Shown: positions 47,845 through 60,639, counted from the first letter of the stretch. The stretch: 64,000 nucleotides of DNA from Scalesia atractyloides (GCA_947069175.1 CAMTDV010000018.1:46016869-46080868); one strand, 5' to 3'. The notes: a model not told the origin generated them from the sequence alone. Made by a program: numbers and translations.

Positions 47845-50474
47845 TGTCGCACCCCGACTCGCAGCGGAAGACAAATGCAGGGTGCGGCAGACACCTGGTA
47901 ATTCTCCATAGTTTAAAAACATGTTATCATAAATAGAGAGAACCTCGGTTACAACATATTATCAGTATCATATTACACACCATAAGTTTCAGTACAGAAC
48001 TACGAGCTATCACAGCTCTTATTCTGCTATAGTTTACTACTACAGCCCTCCACACGCACGTTCTTTACTCCTCTTTAGTTTTACCTGAAATGCATGTTAG
48101 TTTTAAAAAGGTCAGCTAAACGCTGCGTGAGTTTCACGGGTTTAATTGCTGTGTAACAATATGTGTTAACAAGTTTAATTGCACGGGTCGTAATCACAAT
48201 GACGGTCATAGTCATAGTCGCAGATGGAATTACACGAGGACAAAAGTGAAATCTGACTGTTTTACCCCAGGCCTTGTCATCCCAGACACTCCCGGCCACC
48301 GGACCGTGTCACCAAGACACTCCCGGCCCATCAACTGCGTCACATTCAGTTCAATGCCCCTTAGCAGTTATGCCTAACAACATAACCAAATTAGGATACG
48401 TGCAGACTTGGTTGCCGACCTTCCTGTCAGGCGCAGGCCTGGGTTTGTCAGACCAATAATACTATTCATTGCCCACGGCTTACGCTAATCACTTGTAGAG
48501 GGGAGGTAGTTCGTGTGTTAGATAATTCACATCATAAGTTGGTGCAATTACCACAGTTTCATAACATGCCAATCATCTCAAAACAGTATCACAGTTTAGA
48601 AGTGGGAGAGTAAAATTCACTCCCAGGTTGGTATAATCAACACAGTTTATAACCAGTTCATGTGTTAGGGAAGCAAATTCCCTTCATAAGTTTGTGTAAC
48701 CAACATAGTTTGTAACATGCATTCAACCCCAAGTAAAACAATAAAACAGTTAAAAGCGGGGTAGTGAAATTCACAGTGCCAATAGGGGTCTTAACACACG
48801 AGTGGTCGAATAGCTGGATCAACTTTAATAACACACATGCAAGCATAGACTCAAATCAGTATCTAAGTTGGTAATGGTTATAACTTGGATCTGGTCAGGA
48901 GTTTTTACTCCGGATTGAGTCTATAGGACACTGGTATGGTGATGGACATCATGGTGGTATTAGTTTTTAGTTTGGCTTCCAACACACGGTTCGCGTGCCA
49001 GCCAAAGTCAGTAGTTTAACGTGTTCGGATAATGGTACGGGAATACAAGTAGTGTCAACACGTGGTTATTCAAGAATGATTAAATCTCCATTAAGGGAGT
49101 TTGAGTGTTTAGAGGGTCGAAGTTGCCCAAATTTGGTTTCCATACATCACCATACCAAATTTCAGCTCAATTCAACTTACACGGACCAAGTTATCGACAA
49201 AACAATTTTCTGCCTAGCCCAAATTCGATTTTCGGATGATATACCTAGCGATTCTTCCATTTCCAAGCGTTTATCTTGATCCCAGAAGTGTGTAAAGGCT
49301 ATATTCAGTACCTACACACCAATTACAATCCAAATATGCTAGAACTTATATCAATCAAGCTTTAATTCATTGTTTTTTTTTGTTAATCGAATAGTTAAGC
49401 GATTTTTGTCGAATAAGAGTTAATTAGGGTATCAAACCCCATTGATTAGCAACCAGGGCTGTCATATAACACCAGGGGTATATGTGGTGTTCATGTCCAG
49501 CCCTAAAACTTGTTTAAAACCCCAAAATTCATGGATTAAAAAGCGTTTTTCGGCTAGAAATCGCGTTTAATCGAAGAAACGGACTTAGAATTATGAGTAT
49601 CAAGGCTAATACCTTTTGAAATAGATCTTGTTTATGGAAGAATTCAGCTAAGAATGAAGGTTGAGAGCAGATTTTTGAAAGGTTTTTGAAGATTATTATG
49701 ATTAACATTAAAAGAAAAATAAATAAAAACAATATTTATAACCATGGGGGTGATGGCGGCATAGAGGTGGGCCCCTAGGGCCACCTCGTGCTTCGTTTTT
49801 CACGCGTGAGGATGATGTTTATCCTACAGATAAGTATGGGTTCGTTTCGGGTCCGGCGCGCGTTCTCGATTTGCGTGACGGACTCTGGTTTGCGCGTACT
49901 TAGTGTTAAAAGACTCGGTTTTAAAAATTATGCATAACCGTCTAAAAATCCAAACCCAGTTACATTTTAATCATAAAAGTCTTGTTTGACGTTCGTTTAA
50001 GTGTTTTTAAGCTTGATCGATCGTTCCTTGCACATTCGGTTGCCTTATGTTATGCCCGGAACAAATGCATTTCCCCAACCGAGAGCTGCTTCGTTTTGCG
50101 TGCCCAGGATTTGATTATTTTTAAACCTTATGTCACAGTCTATGGTACAAATCTAAGTTATTCCTGGAACTCGGAATCTTAAATATGGCTACCGATAAAC
50201 TAATATTCAACGTCAAAGGTCTAATGTGCTATTAAACGTCAAGCCTCCGTTTAACACGTTGTTCAAGGCTAAGGGCACCAACCTCGCATCGTTGGTCCTT
50301 AGTAGTGTCATGTCAACCATGACGTGCTCTCGAATTCCTCTGAGATATAACATATATCGTTTGGCACAACACACAAGTCATGAAATTTTACAAGGTTAAC
50401 GCACAATTATAGTTGTAGTCATGCTTTAAGTTTAGGACCAATTAAGGTTACCTGGTTTCGTCATGGGTATCACA
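47845..50474 (-). repeat. 3' LTR of element E (2.63 kb)
   Basis: Starts TGTCGCACCC, ends GGGTATCACA. TATA box on the minus strand at 49733-49740. It lacks about 700 bases present in the 5' LTR; the join is near 49142, at a CCAT that borders both sides of the missing part. The repeated phrase AGACACTCCCGGCC occurs twice near 48284-48330. Confidence 0.9.
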
Positions 50475-50486
50475 GTCTCCCCTGGT
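50475..50486 (-). other. Polypurine tract of element E
   Basis: Minus strand CCAGGGGAGAC directly at the LTR start (plus strand GTCTCCCCTGG). It would prime plus-strand synthesis. Confidence 0.75.
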
Positions 50487-50567
50487 TAAGAAATTTCATC
50501 CTGAAATTTACCTTGTCATGTTAGGGAAGAGGTGAGGGTATTTTCTACGGAATTCATCCTTCCGTTC

Positions 50568-53454
50568 CTAGGTATATTCAGGCCCTTGTTTATAGTTCCA
50601 CCGGACTTTAACCAGTGAAATTTTGTTATGTCTTAACCGCTTGACCCTACCATCAACTATTTCCACCTGCTCTTCCACAAAGTGGAGTCTATCGTCAACG
50701 TGTATGTCTTCCAAAGGTACCTGGGTGGCTTCGCCTGATAGGCATTTCTTCAGGTTTGATACATGGAAGACATCGTGAATGGCACTAAGTTCGGTTGGTA
50801 ACTTCAACCGATACCTTGGCTAGGATCTCGTATGGCCCAATGTAGCGCGGGGCTAGCTTTCTTGACTTTCCAAATCGGATGACGCGCTTCCACAGGGATA
50901 CCTTTAACAGAACTCGTTCACCTACTTCGAACGATAATGGTTTTCTGCATACATCAGCCCAGCTTTTCTGTCGACTCTGGGCGGCTTTTGGACGGTTCCG
51001 AATCTGATGGACCTTATCGGTCGTTTCCTGAACTAGTTCAGATTTCGTTAGTTGAGTGTCACCCACTTCGACCCAACAAAGTTTTGATCGACACTTTCGA
51101 CCATAGAGGGCCTCATACGGGGCTGCTTGAATGCTACTATGGTAACTATTGTTATACGAGAATTCCACTAGTGGGAGATGCTTGTCCCAACTTCCTCCGA
51201 ATTCCAGGACACAAGCACGAAGCAAGTCCTCTAGTGTCTGAATCGTGCGTTCCGATTGACCATCGGTTTGGGGATGATAAGCAGTGCTCAGATCGATTCA
51301 CGTCCCCAATGCTTCTTGTAGTTTCTGCCAGTATCGCGAAGTAAAGTGGCTATCTTGGTTAGAAATAATAGCAATCAGGACACCATGTCTAGCTACTATC
51401 TCATTACTATAAATTTTGGCCAACTGGTCGGTCTTATACGTAGTGCGAATCGGAATAAAATGCGCGGATTTGGTAATTCGATCTACGATTACCCAGATCG
51501 CATCATGACCACGAGGCGTGTTCGGAAGGTGGGTCACGAAATCCATCGTGATTTGTTCCCACTTCCACTGGGGTATCTCGGGTTGTTGCAACATTCCCTA
51601 GGGTTTCTGATACTCGGCCTTGACTCGTGCACAAGTCAAGCATTGGCTCACGTATTCGGCCACGTCCTTTTCATTCCCGGCCACCAATAAAACTCTTTCA
51701 AGTCATGTACATCTTATCCATACCGGGATGAATCGAATATTTCGATTTATGAGCCTCGTCCATTATTAATTGTCTCAGCTCCGCTCTTGCGGGAATCCAC
51801 ACTCGATTCTTAAAGTACAATACCTCATCTGTTTTTCTTGCAAAACTTTTCTCGTTCCTGTGCAATCCTTCATCGGGTAACTGGCTTTCCTTCAGGCCTT
51901 GCATTTGCGCGTTCCGGATTTGATCTATCAGACTTGTCTGCACGACCATTCCCAAGGCTCTCACTTGAAGGGGCTTAATTCGATCCTTCCTACTTAACGC
52001 ATCTGCTACCACATTAGCCTTCCCTGGGTGGTACTTTATTTCACAATCATAATCATTTAACAATTCCACCCATCTGCGCTGCCTCATGTTCAAATCTTTC
52101 TGGTCGAAGATATGTTGAAGGCTTTTGTGATCGGTATATATAGTACACTTGGTACCATATAAATAATATCTCCAAATCTTTAATGAGAATTTAACTGCTC
52201 CTAGTTCCAGGTCATGGGTCGTATGGTTCTTCTCGTGCACCTTTAGTTGTCTAGAAGCGTACGCGATAACTTTATTCCTTTGCATAAGGACACATCCAAG
52301 TCCTTGTCGCGATGCGTCACAATATACGACAAAGTCGTCATTGCCTTCGGGTAACGTCAAGATTGGGGCCTCACATAACTTTTTCTTTAACAGCTGGAAC
52401 GCTGTCTCCTGGTCTTCACCTCATTCGTACTTTCTATCCTTCTACGTCAATGCGGTTAACGATTGCATGATACTAGAGAAATTTTCGATGAAGCGACGAT
52501 AATATCCTGCCAATCCTAAGAATTGGCATATTTCTTTGGGAATTTCGGCGCTGGCCAGTTCTTGATTGCTTCTATCTTGCTTGGATCTACATGAATTCCA
52601 TACTGATCCACCACATGCCCTAAAAATTGTACTGATTGTAACCAAAAGTCGCACTTAGACAACTTAGCGTATAGTTGCTCGGCCCATAGTATCTCCAAGA
52701 TAGCACGCAAATGATGCTCGTGCTCGTCCTTACTCTTGGAGTAGATCAAAATATCGTCAATGAAGACGATGACAAATTTGTCAAGGTATGGTTTACATAC
52801 CCTGTTCATGAGGTCCATGACCACCGCGGGTTCGTTAGTTAACCCAAAGCGCATAACTAGGAATTCATAGTGGCCATAGCAAGTTCGAAATGCGGTCTTA
52901 GGAATACCGTCCTCTTGGACCTTCACTTGATGGTAACCTGACCGAAGGTCTATCTTAGAAAAGTATCGGGCTCCTTGCAACTGATCAAAGAGATCATCGA
53001 TTCTCGGAAGAGGGTAACGATTCTTGATAGTGACTTTATTCAATTCCCGGTAGTCAATGCACATTCAGAAGCTACCGTCCTTCTTCTTTACAAACAAAAC
53101 TGGGGCTCCCCAGGGGGAATAACTAGGATGGATAAAACAACGATCGAGTAACTCCTGCAACTGCGTCGATAGCTCTTGCATCTCGGACGGTGCAAGACGA
53201 TATGGAGCCTGGGCAACGGGTGCCGTTCCCGGTATTAAATCGATGCGAAACTCGACTTGCCGATTGGGCGGCAATCCGGGTAGTTCTTCCGGGAACACAA
53301 CCGGATATTCACATACTGCTAGAATGTCTTCAATCCGTTTCTTGGCTGGCTCCTCCGATATGACGCTAGCTAAGAATACGTCACATCCCTGTTGTATACA
53401 CTTCAATGCCCCAAGGTGAGATATAAGGTTCAACGCGGCGCCTAACTTCTCTCC
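50568..53454 (-). pseudogene. Element E pol: RT, RNase H, integrase, chromodomain-like end
   Basis: RT runs from about 53433 to 52516 with KKKDGSF, a premature TGA at 53065-53067, MCIDYRELNK, FSKIDLRSGYHQ and the catalytic FIDDILIYS. A shift near 52530 leads to RNase H (52654 to 51698) with VVYCDAS, YTDHKSL and VADALSRK. Integrase follows: the zinc-binding end is broken near 51700; 51298-51594 has the acidic TMDFV and SNQDSHFTS (normally SDRD); the catalytic glutamate motif lies across a stop near 51296; 50785-51225 is the C-terminal part. 50568-50807 holds a chromodomain-like VKRLRHNKISLVKVRW. It would copy and integrate the element if intact. Confidence 0.85.
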
Positions 53455-54837
53455 TTATACCATAATTATATCCGTGGGGGATAAATTTTGTTCGCATAAC
53501 ACTTCCGCACGATGGTTGGACAACCAGTCCATTCCTACGACAATATCAAAACTACGCAACTCTACTGGTAAAAGGTTAATAGTAAACTGGTAACCATTGA
53601 GGGTTATAGGGCAATTAACAATGAGTTGGTGACTGGTAATTGGTTTCCCGCTGGCAAGTTCAACGGTATAGGGGTGTTTCAGGTCAACAGCAGGCATATT
53701 CAAGAGTGGCAAAAATGCAATCGACACATAACTTCTATCGGCTCCCGTATCAAATAACACTGAAGTAAATTGATTGGAAACGAGGAACGTACCTGAAACC
53801 ACGTTGGGATCCTGGCGTGCGTCACCAGGTCCCATGACAAAGGCACGGCCTCGAGCTGCATTCGAGGTAGATGCTTGGTTCTGGGTGTTCCTTCCTGCCA
53901 TCTGCTGGGCTAACTTCGGACAATTATTACGAAAATGCTCCGTGCTGCCACATCCAAAGCATGCACGGGGATAGGCCACTTGTGGTGCTGGTTGTAGAGG
54001 TCGCTGCTGAAGAGGTTTAGGCCTGGGAGGTTGAAAACGGGTTGGTTTGGGATTGGGTTCCATGGGCACCCTACAGTTTTGGGCATAATGTCCGCTCCTA
54101 TGACACCTCGAGCATATCATTGCTCGACACCCACCAAAGTGGTGGTAAGTACACTTGTTGCACTTTGGAGCCTTTCCTTTGTAGCTTTCAGAGTTACCCG
54201 TGGGGGTAGTCATGGCGTAGTTTTGGCTAGTATTCCTCCCCCTCTTCGGCGCTGCTGCCCTTGCGCGACTATTTTCCGGGGCCTCCCGCTTGTTCCCAGC
54301 CGGCTCTCCCGGCATTGTTAGAATCTTACGCCTAACCATGTCATATGTAACGGTATCTAACCTTGCTACCACCTCGTGCATGGTTCGATATTCCACCGAA
54401 TTAATGATACTCCTTACTTCTGGGGCCAGTCCCCATATATACCTTTCAATCCTCTTAGACTCTGGTCGGACCATGTCTGGCAAAATACGCGCCAGTTCAT
54501 TAAAGCAGTTGGTATATCCTGCATGATCAGCGCCTTGCATCTGCAGGTTCCAGAACTCGTGCTCAAGCTTCTGAATTTCATGGGTTGGGCAAAACCTTTC
54601 CCTCATCAGTATCTTGAGATCATCCCAAGTCATCGCATTAATCGCGTCCTGTCCGCGAGTTTGAACAATCGTGTTCCACCAGTTTAAAGCATGATCAATA
54701 AAGGTACAGGTGGTATACTTAACTGCGCAATTAGCAGGACAATTACATATGTCAAGTACTGATTCTGACTTCTCGACCCATTTCACAAACCCATTGGGTC
54801 CCTCTGTACCATTGAATTCCATCAGTTTACATTCCAT
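53455..54837 (-). CDS. Element E gag-protease, open 460-aa frame
   Basis: Retrotrans_gag capsid region at about residues 1-160 (ALNWWNTIVQTRG, LKILMRERFCP), a basic linker, then three Cys/His motifs: CNKCTYHHFGGC, CSRCHRSGHYAQNC and CFGCGSTEHFRNNC. A retropepsin-like protease follows with LFDTGADRSYVS and VVGMDWLS. The frame ends in a TAT-to-stop-like change at 53455-53457; RT continues in the same frame beyond it, so gag and pol were probably one frame. The gag start at 54837 is the first Met, but the frame may have been longer. Confidence 0.85.
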   Translation of the reverse strand: MECKLMEFNGTEGPNGFVKWVEKSESVLDICNCPANCAVKYTTCTFIDHALNWWNTIVQTRGQDAINAMTWDDLKILMRERFCPTHEIQKLEHEFWNLQMQGADHAGYTNCFNELARILPDMVRPESKRIERYIWGLAPEVRSIINSVEYRTMHEVVARLDTVTYDMVRRKILTMPGEPAGNKREAPENSRARAAAPKRGRNTSQNYAMTTPTGNSESYKGKAPKCNKCTYHHFGGCRAMICSRCHRSGHYAQNCRVPMEPNPKPTRFQPPRPKPLQQRPLQPAPQVAYPRACFGCGSTEHFRNNCPKLAQQMAGRNTQNQASTSNAARGRAFVMGPGDARQDPNVVSGTFLVSNQFTSVLFDTGADRSYVSIAFLPLLNMPAVDLKHPYTVELASGKPITSHQLIVNCPITLNGYQFTINLLPVELRSFDIVVGMDWLSNHRAEVLCEQNLSPTDIIMV

Positions 54838-55426
54838 GAAATGCTTATATGTGCAAACCGGCCTACCATTATTCTGATTATCGTTCTGGCCAACCGGTCC
54901 TGGTTACGGGTTCGGCTGCGGGTTAGCATTAATACCGGCGCTAACCTGCGCCACAATCGTCGGAATAACAGCTTGGAGTTGTTGCGCTATCATTTGTGCA
55001 ATATCTGCCTCAGTCATCTATGGGGCGCTTTTCGGGGCCATTCTATTATAAACAATAGATGTCTAGGTATCAATGTCACGCATCCAGTTAACACATATCA
55101 CATATTTGGTTAAAATATATCACACACTTCATCACACACATGAATCCACGGCACAAATAGTCAAACGCATCATCATCTATATATATATATGGAATGTCAT
55201 CATCATACAAGTGTCAAAATTTGCACATAGACTTAACCCATAAGGGCCAGTGCTTAGATGTGCTGTCAAAATGTGTCACCATACAGACTCGATGCGACAA
55301 AAGTACTAACCAGGAAAATGTGATAATACTATGACTGCATCACTACCTCGACATGGGTACAACCCAGTGCTTGGTAGGATGTACAAAAGATACATCATCT
55401 CTATCTATACTAAAAGAAAAACCATA

Positions 55427-55702
55427 CTAAGAATGCCACATCCACCATGCCAATCCTCCAAAACCTACAACCAAACCTACAATCGCACCGATGCATCTGT
55501 ATACCAACGCACGGAAATGATCCTGCTCATGGTGCACATACCCCATACCCTGCTGTAGCGCGATGATTGCCTGCTGTAAGATGATCAAATAGTCTCCCAT
55601 CGACCTCCGCTGCTGCTCATCCTCATCCCGTGCCATCCGTAGTAATGAAATCTGCTCGAACAGAAATCCCATCAAGCTACTCTCAGTGATGGGAGCAAGC
55701 AC
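55427..55702 (-). CDS. Element E pre-gag ORF, second part (coiled coil and hydrophobic tail)
   Basis: 91 codons. The first 65 residues look helical with heptad-like spacing (EDEQQRRSMGDYLIILQQAI), then a hydrophobic stretch of about 20 residues (CIGAIVGLVVGFGGLAWWMW) that could be a membrane helix near the C-terminus. It lies between the primer site and gag, on the same strand. It may have been one frame with 55837-56313. I do not recognise a family. An extra ORF before gag is known in some plant Gypsy lineages (Ogre/Tat), but the sequence here does not let me link them. Confidence 0.5.
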   Translation of the reverse strand: MLAPITESSLMGFLFEQISLLRMARDEDEQQRRSMGDYLIILQQAIIALQQGMGYVHHEQDHFRALVYRCIGAIVGLVVGFGGLAWWMWHS

Positions 55703-55836
55703 CTCCTAAGGAGGAATAGGTATACCCCAGACGGGTGGATAAGGCCTCTAAATGGCTGGGAGGGGCCCCCTCGCTCATATGTGTGAAAGGGGGAAGGGTC
55801 CTCCCGGGGTGGGGTCAGAAAACGAGCCGTAAAGTG

Positions 55837-56313
55837 CTACAGGGTCCCTATAGGTACGGGTGTCGGACGAATAGGAGACCTAGGTGGTGTGAACACAGGT
55901 ACCGGTGTAAGCACCACCCTCCGACGAGCCGTCCATCGGAGGCCAAAAGTGGGTATCTCAAGAGGGCTAGATGAGGAGGGTGAATAAGTACTCGGAGTGG
56001 AAGGAGTATAAGCGTCAGGCGGTGTCTCGGGTGACGGTATGCGGGGTGCTACCGGCTCCCACTCCCAATTCCCCGTGGCGGGAGTAGGGCTCCTAGGGAT
56101 AGGTCCTACGGGTATGGCAACATCCGGGGTACGACTATGCTCCGAGGAGCTAGTCGGGTGGTGTGATGGTGAACGGTAGGCACTTGAGGCCTCCGCCTCA
56201 CGCCTAGTACGAGGTCTGGGTGGGTACGGACCACAACAATACCCAGATGGATCGGGCGAGTAACTCGATGACAAGAGGGGTGTCAGCGGATCCTCATTAG
56301 GATTAGTCTCCAT
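55837..56313 (-). CDS. Element E pre-gag ORF, first part (Pro/Ser-rich)
   Basis: I choose the Met at 56313 (METNPNEDPLTP) because the 47 codons before it, open to 56454, look like non-coding leader. The product is rich in Pro, Ser, Thr and Arg (SSYSPDPSGY, TPPDAYTPSTPSTYSP) with no globular domain seen. It ends at a stop 134 bases before the next pre-gag ORF. Codon-level constraint cannot be judged from one copy. Role unknown. Confidence 0.45.
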   Translation of the reverse strand: METNPNEDPLTPLLSSSYSPDPSGYCCGPYPPRPRTRREAEASSAYRSPSHHPTSSSEHSRTPDVAIPVGPIPRSPTPATGNWEWEPVAPRIPSPETPPDAYTPSTPSTYSPSSSSPLEIPTFGLRWTARRRVVLTPVPVFTPPRSPIRPTPVPIGTL

Positions 56314-56710
56314 ATGAAGTTGACTGGTGACTCGAACGATCAGACATGCTACCTGAAAAAGAAAACCACACACAATGCTGATTTGACTGACCCAAAATAC
56401 TGAACTCAACATTCCACAAATATACACATAAGCACGTATTGCACGCAGTTTCAATTTTTAAGATTTATAAAAATTACTTGCGGTTGATGATGTTAGTAGA
56501 CAGATTTCCGTCCTATCTCAATTACGTTCCCAGACTCCCCAAGTATGAGCAGATAAATTATGGTGTTCTGGACCACAATAATTTATTTGCCCTACCAGGG
56601 TTTCCTAGTAATAGCCATACTACTCAGTTTCTAATGGTTCTCAGCGTGTGGAGACTAACTTAGGATTATAGTCTAGGTTCTTTGGAGATACCTAGTTCGC
56701 TATAACCGAA

Positions 56711-56723
56711 GGCTCTGATACCA
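56711..56723 (-). other. Primer-binding site of element E
   Basis: GGCTCTGATACCA on the plus strand (minus TGGTATCAGAGCC), five bases from the LTR start at 56729. Confidence 0.85.
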
Positions 56724-56728
56724 TCTTT

Positions 56729-59700
56729 TGTCGCACCCCGACTCGCAGCGGAAGACAAATGCAGGGTGCGGTAGACACGTGGTAATTCTCCATAGTTTAA
56801 AAACATGTTATCATAAATAGAGAGAACCTCGGTTACAACATATTATCAGTATCATATTACACACCATAAGTTTCAGTACAGTACTACGAGCTATCACAAC
56901 TCTTATTCTGCTACAGTTTACTACTATAGCCCTCCATAGCACGTTCTTTACTCCTCTTTAGTTTTACCTGAAATGCATGTTAGTTTTAAAAAGGTCAGCT
57001 AAACGCTGCGTGAGTTACACTGGTTTAATTGCTGTGTAACAATATATGCTAACAAGTTTAATTGCACGGGTCGTATTCACCATGACGGTCATAGTCATAG
57101 TCGCAGATGGAATTACACGAGGACACAAGTGAAACCTGACTGTTTTAACCCCGGGCCGTGTCATCCCAGACACTCCCGGCCACCGGACCGTGTCACCAAG
57201 ACACTCCCGGCCCATCAACTGCGTCACGTGCAGTTCAATGCCCCTTAGCAGTTATGCCTAACAACATAACCAAATTAGGACACGTGCAGACCTGGTTGCC
57301 GACCTTCCTATCGGGCGCGGCCTGGGTTTGTCAGACCAATAGTACTATTCACTGCACACGGCTTACGCTAATCACTTGTTGAGGGGAGGTAGTTCGTGTG
57401 TTAGATAATTCACATCGTAAGTTGGTGCAATTGCCATAGTTTCATAACATGCCAATCATCTCAGAAACAGTATCACAGTTTAGAAGTGGTAGAGTAAAAC
57501 TCACTCCCAGGTTGGTATAATCAACACAGTTTATAACCAGTTCATGTATTAGGGAAGCAAAATTCCCTTCATAAGTTTGTGTAACCAACATAGTTTGTAA
57601 CAAGCATTCCACCCCAAGTAAAACAATAAAACAGTTAAAAGCGGGGTAGTGAAACTCACAGTGCCAATAGGGATCTTAACACATGAGTGGTCGAATAGCT
57701 GGATCAACTTTAATAACACACACACAAGAATAGAATCAAATCAGTATCTAAGTTGGTAATGGTTATAACTTGGATCTGGTCAGGAGTTTTTACTCCGGAT
57801 TGAGTCTATAGGACACTGGTATGGTGATGGACATCAAGGTAGTATTAGTTTTTAGTTTGGCTTCCGGACACCGGTTCGCGTGCTAGCCAAAGTCAGTAGT
57901 TTAACGTATTCGGATAATGGTACGGGAATACCAGTAGTGCCAACACGTGGTTATTCAAGAATGATTAACTTTCCATTAAGAGAGTTTGAGTGTTTGGAGG
58001 GTCTAAGTTGCCCAAATTTGGGTTTCCATTTGCACCGTCGGGAATTCCCCCGGATTGTCTTAAGGCACACCCATAGTGCCCAAATTGCCCGGGAATCTCC
58101 CGAAATACTCCCAGTGTTACAATTATAGTATTTTTCGGGTTAGGTCAGTTCCCAGTTCCGGCAGGTTCGTTATACGGTAAACTACCGAAAATGGTCTACA
58201 TAACTTATTTTTAATCCAAATAAATTTCCATTTAATCTAGAATTGGACTAAAAATCTATTAAAATTTATATAACTCATTAAAAATCAGTGGATCATGAGA
58301 TAAATTTCTGTGAATTTATTTTGGTAATTTTCTTATTTAAATAAATTATTTATAAACCCTTTTTAACCATATAATTAACATAAAGTACTTTCAGAAGCTA
58401 AAAATTCCTAAAAAATGCCTGAACCTTCTATACATATCCAGGAACATCTGCAAAAATTTTTAGAATTTTCCAATTTCATTTCGGTGCGTTTCCGGCTACC
58501 GAAAACTCCCAAAAACATGGATTTTTAACCCAAACCAAACCCCACCAATGGTCTCCGAATTTTCCCAGATCATTCCCCATATGTTCCTTAGTGTTTCTGT
58601 AACATTTGATGATTTATTGAATCCGATTAATATTTTTCCCGAAATTCTTTCGGTAAAACAGTTAAAACTTCACCAAAAACCGTAGAAAATTCCAACAATT
58701 CTAAAATTTTATGTGGACCTTCCTGACAATACCATACATCACCATACCAAATTTCAGCTCAATTCAACTTACAAGGACCAAGTTATCGACAAAACAATTT
58801 TCTGCCTAGCCCAAATTCGATTTTCGGATGATATACCTAGCGATTCTTCCGTTTCCAAGCGTTTATCTTGATCCCAGAAGTGTGTAAAGGCTATATTCAG
58901 TACCTACACACCAATTACAATCCAAATATGCTAGAACTTATATCAATCAAGCTTTAATTCATTGTTTTTTTTGTTAATCGAATAGTTAAGCGATTTTTGT
59001 CGAATAAGAGTTAATTAGGGTATCAAACCCCATTGATTAGCAACCAGGGCTGTCATATAACACCAGGGGTATATGTGGTGTTCATGTCCAGCCCTAAAAC
59101 TTGTTTAAAACCCCAAAATTCATGGATTAAAAAGCGTTTTTGGCTAGAAATCGCGTTTAATCGAAGAAACGGACTTAGAATTATGAGTATCAAGGCTAAT
59201 ACCTTTGAATTAGATCTTGTTTATGGAAGAATTCAGCTGAGAATGAAGGTTGAGAGCAGATTTTTGAAAGGTTTTTGAAGATTCTTATGATTAAAATTAA
59301 AAGAAAAATAAATAAAAACAATATTTATAACCATGGGGGGTGATGGAGGCATAGAGGTGGGCCCCTAGGGCCACCTCGTGCTTTTTTACGTGCGTGAAGA
59401 TGATGTTTATCCTACAGATAAGTATGGGTTTGTTTCGGGTCCGGCGCGCGTTCTCGATTTGCGTGACGGACTCCGTTTTGCGCGTACTTAGTGCCAAAAG
59501 ACTCTGTTTTAAAAATTATGCATAACCGTCTAAAAATCCGAACCCAGTTAAGTTTTAATCATAAAAGTATCGTTTGACATTCGTTTAAGTGTTTTTAAGC
59601 TTGATCAATCATTCCTTGCACATTCGGTTGCCTTATGTTATGCCCGGAAAGAATGCGTTTCCCCAACCGGAGCTGCTTGTTTTGCGTGCCCGGGCTTTGA

Positions 59701-60059
59701 TTATTTTTAAACCTTATGTCATAGTCTATGGCACAAATCTAAGTTATTCCTGGAACTCGGAATCTTAAATAAGGCTACCGATAAACTAATATTCAACGAC
59801 AAAGGTCTAATGCGCTGTTAAACATCAAGCCTCCGTTTAACACGTTGTTCAAGGCTAAGGGCACCAACCTCGCATCGTTGGTCCTTAGTAGTGTCATGTC
59901 AACCATGACGTGCTCTCGGATTCCTCCGAGATATAATATGTCGTTTGGCACAACACATAAGTCATGAAATTTCACAAGGTTTCCGCACAATTATAGTTTT
60001 AGTCATGCTTTAAGTTTAGGACCAATTAAGGTGTACCTGGTTTCGTCATGGGTATCACA
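56729..60059 (-). repeat. 5' LTR of element E (3.33 kb)
   Basis: Same ends as the 3' LTR. It contains an extra segment at about 58035-58735 that the 3' LTR lacks. TATA box on the minus strand at 59322-59329. Point differences from the 3' LTR are scattered along the length, so the insertion is not very recent. Confidence 0.9.
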
Positions 60060-60064
60060 TTCTT

Positions 60065-60624
60065 CGCCATGAAGTTAAAGATAACCCTTGAGAAATTATA
60101 TTTCTTGTTTAGAATCAAAGCTGTAACCATGCAAGCCATGTAATCTTGTATATCATTGAGCCCTGCTTTTCTATGACTGAAAGCGTGAATAATGGCATGA
60201 ATTAGTATCTTAAAGGCAAAGGAACACTGCCTTTCTTCATTGTAGGCTCGTTCGCGTGACCTTTATACCCCATCCAGAAGAAACAACCTTTTACCATCCG
60301 TTCTTCAAAGCTTATTGGATCGTTAAAATGATCATTGAATTCTAAGACCCCTCGTATATCAGCTTCCGTGACCAAAAATTCCTTATCTTCATTCCTGACT
60401 CGCACTGCAGACTTTATGATTTTGTTTGCCTCATCGTATGATGCTGCATTCCAAAACAAGTAGACGTGTGATCTATACACAACATGTTTATCTGTGATCG
60501 CCTTTGTTATCAGGATTCTACCTAAAAACTTCAAAATCTCAGAAAATGCCGCCAGCGTAGGATAAATCTTCTCGTCAAGCGATATACAAGTGTTATGAAA
60601 CTTGTTGAACGATAGCTTGATATT
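60065..60624 (-). pseudogene. Element D 3' ORF, upstream part
   Basis: Begins after a good splice-acceptor-like sequence (TTTCTCTGTCCGCAG, minus strand, ending at 60625) and reads NIKLSFNKFHNTCISLDEKI and on through 60202-60534 (FLGRILITKAITDKH, VRVRNEDKEFLVTEADIRGV). A one-base shift near 60215 is followed by a further conserved helical part up to the element E insertion. It aligns in general features with 10068-10400 of element A. Unknown family; likely a structured N-terminal domain of the long 3' protein. Confidence 0.6.
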
Positions 60625-60639
60625 CTGCGGACAGAGAAA

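Larger units (their letters stand above)
47845..60059 (-). mobile_element. Element E: complete Ty3/Gypsy retrotransposon (12.2 kb)
   Basis: Both LTRs, primer site, polypurine tract and a 5-bp target-site duplication are present. Order on the minus strand: LTR, primer site, two pre-gag ORFs, gag-protease, RT, RNase H, integrase, a chromodomain-like end, polypurine tract, LTR. RT before integrase defines Gypsy; the domain sequences and possible chromodomain suggest a Tekay-like chromovirus, which is tentative. Stops and shifts in pol mean it is inactive. Confidence 0.9.
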
